5,448 nucleotides of DNA, taken from Clostridia bacterium. Its GTDB lineage: Bacteria; Bacillota; Clostridia; Oscillospirales; Acutalibacteraceae. Below, piece by piece: positions 1 to 5,280 of the stretch. Where the stretch lies: the NCBI GenBank assembly GCA_900757335.1, contig CAAENL010000240.1, positions 1-5,448 of the forward strand, written 5' to 3'. Below the pieces are notes generated by a model. That model saw only the letters and a list, made by a program, of their open reading frames with translations. It ran no database searches and was not told the origin of the DNA. Numbering within the stretch: position 1 is the first letter of the stretch; each line of letters opens with the position of its first letter. The position numbers and the translations under genes are program-made.

Positions 1-99
1 ATAGAGAGCAAGTTTTACGAAAATTATGATAATATCAAAAAAGTAATGAACAAAACTAGACTAAAATCACTACCGCACATGCACCTTGAGAAAAAAAAC
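1..99 (+). repeat. Left copy of 99-bp terminal direct repeat
   Basis: Bases 1-99 are identical to 5350-5448 with no mismatch. A repeat exactly at both contig ends, with a length equal to a common assembler k-mer (99), is the usual sign of a circular or looped assembly path. Removing one copy gives a unit of 5349 bp. The repeat lies inside the orphan protein gene and keeps its reading frame, which argues for a real closure or a true tandem copy. Confidence 0.95.
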
Positions 100-1584
100 C
101 GTGAAGATTTAGAAAAACAAGAATTAACTCAAGACTTAAGAAAATCGCTCAGCAATAATAAAGAAATTCCTAGATTACTTATAAAATTTACAGAAGAACA
201 GTTAAAAAGTAATCCTACCGGTCAAAAACTCCTTGAAACTATAGATAAGATAAGAGACCCAAATCTTGGTATTAATATAAAAGATGTTGCAAGTTATCTT
301 CTGAAAGGTGCTAAACCGGAAGATGCTAAACCGGAAGATGCTAAACTGGAAGGTGCTAAACCGGAAAGTGCTGAACCGGAAAGTAAACAGGTAAAATTTT
401 CAGAAAAAGAACAACGACTTATAGATGCAGTCTGTAAAAAGGTAGAAAAATTATTAGAAAATTATAATAAAAAAAATAAAACAGGAAAATCGAGAACAAT
501 AGTTTATGATCAGGATTTTGTTAATGAAAATCTGGGTCCCATCTTAAAAGACGTTGAAAAAATTATTGTAATCAGTGATTATTACAGTGGCACAAAGGGT
601 AGCACGAAAATTAGAAAAAAAGCCAATGAAATTAAAAGTCGTATTGAAAACAACTATCATATTGAAAACTATAAGGAATTATCCCCGGACATATCTGACA
701 ATACCATTAAAAAAGAATATAAAGATATAATGATTCCTCTTCCAGAAGGGATAAAAGCCAAAACGTATTTAGAGGCCATTCGTGAAGTATTAAAACGCGA
801 TATAAATCAATATAATAAAATTTATACTCCGCTAAATAATGCTAAAGAACAGTTTAAAACTAAAGACTTAGGTCCAGATCTAGAAAACAATGTAAAAATA
901 GTTCGTAAATACAAAAACATTTTAAGAGATTTTATACCGATGCTTAAGGAGTTTATAGCCGAAAACCCTAATCATTCAAAAGTTTTAAAAAGAAAGGCAA
1001 CGGAATTGATAGGTCAGTGCGAGACCCGAGGTAATCTTTGGGCATTTTTGAATTCGTATGAAAAAATAACGTACGATATGAAATATGGTAAAAGTGGCCA
1101 AAAAGACGATATATTGGAAATAAATAGAGATTTGGATGCTTACTTCAAAAATATATATGCCTTAATTACTACCGCAATCAAGGCAAAATCTATACAAGCA
1201 GTGTGTGATTGTATAAGTATATTAAACGAAAATTATGATCATTTTAATAATACAGGATTTTCCCAAAAACTTACAAATTTAACTGCAACTGCAACTGCAG
1301 CTGCAACCTTGTCAGCCACAGAAAAAATAAATTATCGAGAAAAATTGAATACAATGATAAAATCTTCAGCCAAATACATTGATTCGTTACAGAGAAACAT
1401 GAATAAATTGAAAAAGTTTTACGAAATATACAAAAAAGAAAATACCGGATACAACAGAGCGATTAAAAAAACCACAAAATTCCTTCAAGTGTTATTGTTA
1501 TTTACTCGCCTATTAGCTGACATTACATCAATCGGTAAAGGTTTTATAGACATTAGTCCAAAACTTACCTTTTACAATTCGTAA
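1..1584 (+). CDS. Orphan 550-aa Lys/Glu-rich protein, main part (continues from 5281 through the circular join)
   Basis: I do not recognise this protein. The frame is open from base 1. If the identical ends are joined, it continues in frame from the ATG at 5281, giving 550 residues, with base 1 as codon 24. The ATG at 46 (codon 39) has no good ribosome binding site and is unlikely to be the start. The product is hydrophilic, rich in Lys, Glu, Asn and Ile, and looks mostly helical. It has no signal peptide. Visible parts are a charged N-terminal third, five 5-residue repeats of the type GAKPE at residues 126-150, a long helical middle, a Thr/Ala run at 451-459, and a hydrophobic stretch at about 517-539 that could be a membrane or amphipathic helix. 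There are no catalytic motifs I can name. It lies between folK and rnpB with its own promoter. An effector or structural protein of a host-associated bacterium is possible, but this is inference only. Confidence 0.85.
   Translation: MESKFYENYDNIKKVMNKTRLKSLPHMHLEKKNREDLEKQELTQDLRKSLSNNKEIPRLLIKFTEEQLKSNPTGQKLLETIDKIRDPNLGINIKDVASYLLKGAKPEDAKPEDAKLEGAKPESAEPESKQVKFSEKEQRLIDAVCKKVEKLLENYNKKNKTGKSRTIVYDQDFVNENLGPILKDVEKIIVISDYYSGTKGSTKIRKKANEIKSRIENNYHIENYKELSPDISDNTIKKEYKDIMIPLPEGIKAKTYLEAIREVLKRDINQYNKIYTPLNNAKEQFKTKDLGPDLENNVKIVRKYKNILRDFIPMLKEFIAENPNHSKVLKRKATELIGQCETRGNLWAFLNSYEKITYDMKYGKSGQKDDILEINRDLDAYFKNIYALITTAIKAKSIQAVCDCISILNENYDHFNNTGFSQKLTNLTATATAAATLSATEKINYREKLNTMIKSSAKYIDSLQRNMNKLKKFYEIYKKENTGYNRAIKKTTKFLQVLLLFTRLLADITSIGKGFIDISPKLTFYNS
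307..381 (+). repeat. Five tandem 15-bp repeats coding for GAKPE-type pentapeptides
   Basis: Five in-frame 15-base units, such as ggtgctaaaccggaa and gatgctaaaccggaa, follow each other with 1-3 differences between copies. They encode GAKPE, DAKPE, DAKLE, GAKPE and SAEPE at residues 126-150. The low-complexity, charged, proline-containing run probably forms a flexible linker between an N-terminal domain and the helical body. Such repeats are prone to copy-number change by slippage. Confidence 0.9.
1282..1308 (+). repeat. Short Thr-Ala codon repeat
   Basis: The 6-base unit actgca occurs three times in a row, followed by gctgca, and gives the peptide TATATAAAT at residues 451-459 of the orphan protein. 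This is a simple-sequence tract, probably a local linker or helix cap. Confidence 0.8.
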
Positions 1585-1598
1585 TCAAATGAAGTGAT

Positions 1599-1627
1599 TT
1601 GAATAAAATTATATGATGTGATATAAT
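1599..1627 (+). promoter_or_regulatory. Sigma-70-type promoter of rnpB
   Basis: TTGAAT at 1599-1604 (-35) and TATAAT at 1622-1627 (-10) are separated by 17 bases. The predicted start, around 1634-1636, matches the 5' end expected from the P1 helix of the RNase P RNA. The promoter begins only about 15 bases after the orphan gene stop. No terminator separates the two, so read-through from the orphan gene is also possible. Confidence 0.8.
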
Positions 1628-1634
1628 GGAATAG

Positions 1635-1969
1635 TAGGAGTAAACTAAGTAACCGCGTGCATTTTTAATGCATGAGGAAAGTCCGAGCTCCACAGAGCAG
1701 GTTAACGGTTAACAACCGCCGAGGGCAACCTCAGGGAAAGTGCAACAGAAATATACCGCCCTTAAACAGGGTAAGGATGGAAAGGCGAGGTAAGAGCTCA
1801 CCGGCATGCGAGAGATCGCATGGCCCTGCAAACCCTAACCGGAGCAACACCGTTTGGTGAAATATGCGTTTGCTCGACGCTTTATAAAGGTGGCAACGAG
1901 TCACTGCGGTAACGCTTGACCCAGATAGATGGTTACTCACGACAGAATTCGGCTTATCGGTTTACTTCG
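1635..1969 (+). ncRNA. rnpB: RNase P RNA, bacterial type A
   Basis: This is the catalytic RNA of ribonuclease P, which removes the 5' leader from precursor tRNAs together with the RnpA protein. The conserved core is easy to see: GAGGAAAGUCCG at 1674-1685, the GUGCAACAGAAA region near 1740, GUAAGAGCUCACCG near 1790-1803, CCAGAUAGAUGG at 1921-1932, and CACGACAGAAUUCGGCUUAUC at about 1938-1958. Helix P1 closes the molecule: 1637-1645 pairs with 1960-1968 over nine base pairs. P12 (1805-1822) is capped by a GAGA tetraloop. A GGU at 1889-1891 sits where type A RNAs bind the tRNA CCA end (L15). The arrangement matches type A rather than the Bacillus type B. At about 335 nt it is a compact member. 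It has its own promoter and a strong terminator. Confidence 0.97.
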
Positions 1970-2016
1970 AAAATGTAATGTATTGCGTTTTTGCGATATG
2001 TTACATTTTTTGTTTG
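1970..2016 (+). terminator. Intrinsic terminator of rnpB
   Basis: A 17-bp stem, 1970-1986 with 1993-2009 (three G-U pairs and no bulge), closes a 6-base loop. It is followed by an interrupted T-rich tract to about 2016. It begins immediately after the P1 helix of the RNase P RNA, as expected for termination or 3'-end formation. Confidence 0.85.
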
Positions 2017-2334
2017 TTAAAAAATTTTAATGTTTCATATACCGAAAAACTTTACATTTTTAGATATGCAATAGCATAAGCATTACATAAGTCTTTCTCT
2101 TAAATATTGCCCTATTATCTACCACAATTTTTAAATTTTACCGAATTTTATTACTATCAATTGATGTTCCTCAATTTCACATCTTAGCCGGAAATATTTC
2201 TTTAACGAGATTTTTATTTTTTAAAATACTTCAAAAAAATCTATATTCATTCAAAAACTCAATTAACAATAAATTTTCATAATATATCGGTTTTTTCTTC
2301 ATCATATGCGATTATTTTGTAATTTTATGCATAC
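2017..2334. other. AT-rich intergenic stretch with no gene seen
   Basis: About 320 bases between the rnpB terminator and the def-side terminator. No open frame with a ribosome binding site, no tRNA and no recognised RNA could be found on either strand. A weak 6-bp inverted repeat around aattga/tcaatt (about 2160-2175) and an 11-base repeat (2281-2291, repeated at 2346-2356) are the only patterns. It may be a decayed gene or simple spacer. Confidence 0.6.
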
Positions 2335-2366
2335 AAAAACCACCAAATATATCGGTGGCTGTTTTT
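2335..2366 (-). terminator. Probably bidirectional terminator downstream of def
   Basis: A CCACC/GGTGG stem (2340-2344 with 2354-2358) closes a 9-base loop. On the minus strand it can extend by an A-U and a G-U pair and is followed by five Us (complement of 2335-2339), 35 bases after the def stop. On the plus strand a run of five Ts follows at 2362-2366, so it may also stop read-through from rnpB. Confidence 0.75.
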
Positions 2367-2393
2367 ATTCAAAAATAAAATTTAATTAATATT

Positions 2394-2831
2394 TTAAGCT
2401 AAACGAGAAGTAAAAAGTATACCATCCAAATGGTCTATTTCATGACAGAAAGCTCTTGCCTTTAAAGAGCACGCACTATATTCTATTGTTTGGCCTTTTC
2501 TGTTTTGGGCTCTCACTTTAACAACTTTCGGACGAATTGTCACTCCGTATTTTCCAGGACACGAAAGACAACCTTCTTCCTCTCTTTGCTCTCCGCTCGA
2601 TTCTATTATCTCCGGATTTACAAGTTCTATATTTCCATCGCCCACATTAACAACCACAACGCGTTTTAAAATTCCCACTTGCGGTGCGGCCAAACCAACT
2701 CCATGAGCTTTTTTCATGGTTTCAAACATATCGTCGATCAATATACCTAAATTGTCATCAAATTTCTCTATTTTTCTACATTTCTTATAAAGTAAAGGAT
2801 CCGGTTCTTTTACTATATTTCTTATTGCCAT
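2394..2831 (-). CDS. def: Peptide deformylase
   Basis: Removes the formyl group from the N-terminal methionine of new proteins in the cytoplasm, using a bound divalent metal. With the start at ATG 2831 the protein is 145 residues (MAIRNIV...) and complete. The three family motifs are present: GVGLAAPQ at 44-51, EGCLS at 86-90 with metal ligand Cys88, and HEIDH at 130-134 with metal ligands His130 and His134 and catalytic Glu131. An upstream GTG at 2840 is in frame, but it lies inside the GAGGTGA ribosome binding site (2837-2843), so the ATG is the better choice. It has its own promoter at the end of the sortase gene and ends at a terminator. The usual partner fmt is not beside it. The sequence reads like clostridial deformylases. 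Confidence 0.97.
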   Translation of the reverse strand: MAIRNIVKEPDPLLYKKCRKIEKFDDNLGILIDDMFETMKKAHGVGLAAPQVGILKRVVVVNVGDGNIELVNPEIIESSGEQREEEGCLSCPGKYGVTIRPKVVKVRAQNRKGQTIEYSACSLKARAFCHEIDHLDGILFTSRLA

Positions 2832-2836
2832 TAGAC

Positions 2837-2843
2837 TCACCTC
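2837..2843 (-). promoter_or_regulatory. Ribosome binding site deciding the def start
   Basis: The minus strand reads GAGGTGA, a strong match to the 16S rRNA anti-Shine-Dalgarno sequence, five bases before ATG 2831. The alternative GTG start at 2840 is embedded in it and is therefore rejected. Confidence 0.85.
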
Positions 2844-2860
2844 ATCAATTATATAACAGT

Positions 2861-2889
2861 ATTATAACACAATCTAATTTTTATTTCAA
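2861..2889 (-). promoter_or_regulatory. Promoter of def
   Basis: On the minus strand TTGAAA (complement of 2884-2889) and TATAAT (complement of 2861-2866) are 17 bases apart. A TG one base before the -10 makes it an extended -10 promoter. The -35 box overlaps the sortase stop codon, so def can be transcribed independently of the sortase gene. Confidence 0.8.
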
Positions 2890-3728
2890 GTCAATTTGGG
2901 AGGAGAACCTCCATAACGTTCGTACCAACAATCCGGCATAAGAGGATTAGACGCTTTTTTTGCACTGTCTATATTTTCTACAACACGGCTCTCTCCCTTT
3001 CTTAATTTTCGTGCAACCACTACTGTTCTGAATTCTTCAAATTCATATGAACAAGTTGAAAGAGTTAGAAGCTGATCGTCTCTATTTACATCTACGGGAA
3101 TATCTATTATAGAACGAATTTTTATGTTCTTAACAAAATCTAAAAAATCTGAAGTTTTATTAAATTCAGAAATTATATAGTTAAATAATTTTCCATGCTT
3201 TTCCAAAGTATTTGTTTTAAATACAGATACTATTTTCCAACTAGATTCTTCTGTAGGAGTATCAAACTCTATAACAGGATTTTTTTTATAAAAATCTACG
3301 TCTGAAAACTTTACCAAAGCTGCAAACATTTGACCATCTTTCATGTGATGTCCGTGAACGACGATGTTTTTTGCATTAACGGTATTCTTACAAGTTGGGT
3401 CTATAAAAATACTTCCGTAACGTGTTTCTTCTTTTTTGTAGTTGTGATTTAAATAAAAATTCGAACCGTCGTCACTATAAAGAACAGGATAATCAATCGG
3501 TGTGCCGCTTAAAAATATCCACGCTTTTATATCTTTGTTTATTTTTAAAAGAGACTCAAACTTACTTTCTTCAGACAAAGCGTTATCGTGGTAAACATTT
3601 TTGACTTCGTTGTTGTATTTATTTAAAAAATACGGATCTATTATCAAAAGCTTAATTAAAATTCCCACACAAATCAAGAAAATCACAAGAGAAAATCTAC
3701 AAATTAACTTTCTTATATCAATGTCCAC
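2886..3728 (-). CDS. Class B sortase (SrtB family), membrane-anchored transpeptidase
   Basis: Sortases cut cell-wall sorting signals of secreted proteins and link them to peptidoglycan on the outer face of the membrane. The 280-residue product starts with a short charged segment and a single membrane helix at about residues 12-30, then the catalytic domain. The catalytic triad is visible: His127 in VHGHHM, Cys226 in TLSTCS and Arg234 in FRTVVVAR. The TLSTCSYEFE form and the tail ending in a PDCWYERYGG-type segment are typical of clostridial class B enzymes. The only start before the membrane helix is GTG at 3728. It has no ribosome binding site and lies at the point where folP sequence begins, so the original start and promoter may have been lost at the join near 3721. 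No sortase substrate is visible in the window, and the orphan protein has no signal peptide or LPXTG-like end. Confidence 0.9.
   Translation of the reverse strand: MDIDIRKLICRFSLVIFLICVGILIKLLIIDPYFLNKYNNEVKNVYHDNALSEESKFESLLKINKDIKAWIFLSGTPIDYPVLYSDDGSNFYLNHNYKKEETRYGSIFIDPTCKNTVNAKNIVVHGHHMKDGQMFAALVKFSDVDFYKKNPVIEFDTPTEESSWKIVSVFKTNTLEKHGKLFNYIISEFNKTSDFLDFVKNIKIRSIIDIPVDVNRDDQLLTLSTCSYEFEEFRTVVVARKLRKGESRVVENIDSAKKASNPLMPDCWYERYGGSPPKLT
3715..3728. other. Probable recombination or chimera junction between the sortase and folP genes
   Basis: On the left side (to about 3720) the DNA codes for the sortase N-terminus on the minus strand. From 3721 rightward the plus strand codes for FolP, beginning in the middle of its domain at MSTRPG. 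Both genes are cut or abut here: FolP lacks its first part and the sortase lacks a ribosome binding site and promoter. All other neighbours in the circle have normal spacing, so this is the single breakpoint I see. The exact base and any microhomology cannot be fixed without the intact loci. Confidence 0.7.
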
Positions 3729-4341
3729 AAGACCGGGATACGAAGCTGTAAGTGCAGACGAAGAATGGAATAGGCTAGAGAAAATTATTAAAGTAATAAA
3801 GAATAGAGTTAAAATTCCTGTTTCTGTCGATACGTTTTATCCTGAAATCGCCGAAAAAGCCGCGTATTACGGAGTGGATATTATAAATGACATAACAGGT
3901 TGTGAAAACAATCGAATGTTCGAAATTGCTAAAACTTATAACTGCGGGATTATAATAAACCACAATTATGAAACTTTAGATATAAAATCTTTTTTTGAAA
4001 AAAAGCTTTCTCAAGCAACTTCTTACAATATTAAACCATGTCAAATTTGCTTCGACCCAGGAATAGGTTTTAACAAAACCAGGGTTCAAGATGGATACAT
4101 AATAAAAAATCTTCAAAAATTTAAGCTCCCTCACAATCCTATATTAGTAGGCGTTTCCAGAAAAAGAATTGTCGGAGAATGCTGTGGAAATCCTCCTCCT
4201 TGTGAAAGAATAACTGGAACAATAGCTGCAAACACGATAGCTGTACTAAACGGAGCGGATATCGTGCGTGTTCACGATGTAAAGGAATCTGTACAAGCAC
4301 TAAAAGTAACAAAATTTATCAATAGCGTCGATGCGGTGTAA
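3721..4341 (+). pseudogene. folP: Dihydropteroate synthase, 5'-truncated
   Basis: Dihydropteroate synthase joins 6-hydroxymethyl-dihydropterin pyrophosphate to p-aminobenzoate. Only about 206 of the usual 265-280 residues remain. Present are the loop-2 motif STRPG at the very start, VSVDT, NDITG, a shortened INHN in place of the common LMHM segment, DPGIGF, the substrate-binding SRK in VGVSRKR, and RVHDV near the end. Missing is the N-terminal strand with the essential Asn and the TPDSFSDGG loop that binds the pterin and magnesium. The frame stays open upstream to a TTG at 3601, but that part is antisense to the sortase and not DHPS-like. There is no ribosome binding site before ATG 3721. The fragment is unlikely to be active. 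The stop is two bases before folB. It may be a real truncation or an artefact of the join. Confidence 0.9.
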
Positions 4342-4343
4342 GT

Positions 4344-4712
4344 ATGAAAGAAATAATAATTAAAAATTTAAAAATATTTGCTTATCACGGCGTCCATCAA
4401 GAAGAAAAAATTAACGGACAAAATTTTTACATAGACGCAGTGTGTAAAATTGTTGGAGATTCGGAAATCGATAACATCGAAAATACCGTAAGTTATTCTG
4501 AAATAATTAAAAATATTAAAAAAAGTATGTTGTCGCAATCCTTTGATCTGATAGAAACAGCAGCAGATTACGTGTGCAAAAAATTAATAGAAAATTTCAG
4601 TAAAATATCAGAAATTGAGTTAATTCTTAAAAAGCCCGAAGCTCCGATAAGAGAAGATTATGAGTATGTAGCCGTAAAAACAATCAAAAAAAGAGAGGAT
4701 TTTTTAAATTGA
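4344..4712 (+). CDS. folB: Dihydroneopterin aldolase
   Basis: Converts 7,8-dihydroneopterin to 6-hydroxymethyl-7,8-dihydropterin and glycolaldehyde in folate synthesis, acting as a cytoplasmic homo-oligomer. At 122 residues it has the usual length. Family residues are in place by comparison with the Staphylococcus aureus enzyme: Glu21 in the GVHQEEKINGQ segment, Tyr51 in VSYSE, Glu71 in LIETAAD and catalytic Lys97 in KKPEAPI. The start ATG is two bases after the folP stop and has only a weak ribosome binding site, so translation is probably coupled to folP. The end overlaps the folK start by four bases. The gene appears complete and functional. Confidence 0.96.
   Translation: MKEIIIKNLKIFAYHGVHQEEKINGQNFYIDAVCKIVGDSEIDNIENTVSYSEIIKNIKKSMLSQSFDLIETAADYVCKKLIENFSKISEIELILKKPEAPIREDYEYVAVKTIKKREDFLN
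4693..4699 (+). promoter_or_regulatory. Ribosome binding site of folK
   Basis: GAGAGGA inside the 3' end of folB, nine bases before TTG 4709. It decides the TTG start and the 4-base overlap with folB. Confidence 0.75.
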
Positions 4713-5188
4713 GTGAAGCAATTTTGTCTTTAGGGAGTAATCTCGGAAATCGAATTTTCAATGTTAAAGAAGCTTTGGAATCAATAAAAAGAGTTCCGGA
4801 AACAACTGTTTTAAAAATTTCTGATTTTTACGAAACCGAGCCTTTTGGAGTTAAAACTTCTCAAAACAAATACATAAACTGCTGCGTAAAAATTTCAACA
4901 CAATTAAGCCCGGAAATTTTAATGGGCTGCTGTTTGGGAATCGAAGCGGCAATGAAACGAGTTCGAGAATACAAATTTTCTCCACGTACTATAGATATCG
5001 ACATTCTAGCTTACGAAAAAGAAATAAGAAATGAAAAAAATTTAACACTTCCCCACCCTGAAATGCTAAAAAGAGCTTTTGTATTGGCACCTCTAAAAGA
5101 AGTATGTGACGGTACAGTCTTTAAAAACATTGATTTTACGCAAAATTTAAAAAAATGTGATTTATCAACAATAAAAAAGCTAATATAG
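4709..5188 (+). CDS. folK: 2-amino-4-hydroxy-6-hydroxymethyldihydropteridine pyrophosphokinase (HPPK)
   Basis: Transfers pyrophosphate from ATP to 6-hydroxymethyl-dihydropterin, supplying the substrate of FolP. The 159-residue protein is full length. Motifs in order: SLGSNLGNR at 7-15, YETEPFG at 41-47, Arg84 and Arg86 in KRVREYKF, SPRTIDID at 91-98 with the magnesium-binding Asp96 and Asp98, and LPHPE with His116 followed by KRAFVLAPL. The start is TTG, sharing TTGA with the folB stop. A GAGAGGA ribosome binding site at 4693-4699 is nine bases ahead and supports this start. No terminator follows, so transcripts could run on into the orphan protein gene 92 bases downstream. Confidence 0.97.
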   Translation: MSEAILSLGSNLGNRIFNVKEALESIKRVPETTVLKISDFYETEPFGVKTSQNKYINCCVKISTQLSPEILMGCCLGIEAAMKRVREYKFSPRTIDIDILAYEKEIRNEKNLTLPHPEMLKRAFVLAPLKEVCDGTVFKNIDFTQNLKKCDLSTIKKLI

Positions 5189-5208
5189 CAATATTTATAA
5201 TTATATAG

Positions 5209-5237
5209 TTGACATAATTTGAAATAAATTGTACAAT
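5209..5237 (+). promoter_or_regulatory. Strong sigma-70 promoter of the orphan protein gene
   Basis: A perfect TTGACA (-35, 5209-5214) and TACAAT (-10, 5232-5237; one base off consensus) are spaced by 17 bases. The predicted start is near 5244, giving a leader of about 37 bases before the ATG at 5281. This is the best promoter in the window and points to high or tightly controlled expression of the orphan gene. Confidence 0.85.
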
Positions 5238-5270
5238 CTTTCTATATATAATTTCGATTATAGAAAGGTT
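5235..5270 (+). promoter_or_regulatory. Inverted repeat at the transcription start, covering the ribosome binding site
   Basis: Arms 5235-5246 and 5259-5270 match over 12 positions (11 Watson-Crick and one G-T), around a 12-base loop. The left arm overlaps the -10 box and start site; the right arm includes the GAAAGG ribosome binding site at 5263-5268. As DNA it could be an operator for a dimeric repressor. As RNA only the part after the start site would form, a stem of about 3 pairs if transcription starts at 5244, so the operator reading is favoured. Confidence 0.6.
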
Positions 5271-5280
5271 GTGTTTATTT

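Noticed and set aside
46..48. ATG 46 as the start of the orphan protein
   Set aside because: The frame is open back to base 1 and, through the identical ends, to ATG 5281, which has a promoter and ribosome binding site.
1585..1602. Hairpin tcaaat/atttga just after the orphan gene stop
   Set aside because: Only six weak A-T-rich pairs and no following T run, so not a credible terminator; it also overlaps the rnpB -35 box.
1672..1860. Open frame of 62 codons on the plus strand
   Set aside because: It lies inside the RNase P RNA, has no ribosome binding site, and the conserved RNA structure explains the sequence.
1731..1940. Open frame of 69 codons on the minus strand
   Set aside because: Antisense to the RNase P RNA core; no start signal and no recognisable product.
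2281..2356. Two copies of aatatatcggt, 65 bases apart, as possible CRISPR or att sites
   Set aside because: Only 11 AT-rich bases and two copies; the second is part of the terminator stem. No array, integrase or cas gene.
2838..2840. GTG 2840 as the def start
   Set aside because: It is part of the ribosome binding site for ATG 2831, and the family normally begins at MAIRNI-like sequence.
2899..2912. GGAGG/CCTCC hairpin near the sortase stop
   Set aside because: Short, within coding sequence (Gly-Gly-Ser-Pro-Pro codons), and without a T run on either strand.
3601..3720. N-terminal 40 codons in frame with folP, from TTG 3601
   Set aside because: They are antisense to the sortase membrane helix, do not resemble dihydropteroate synthase, and are open by chance.
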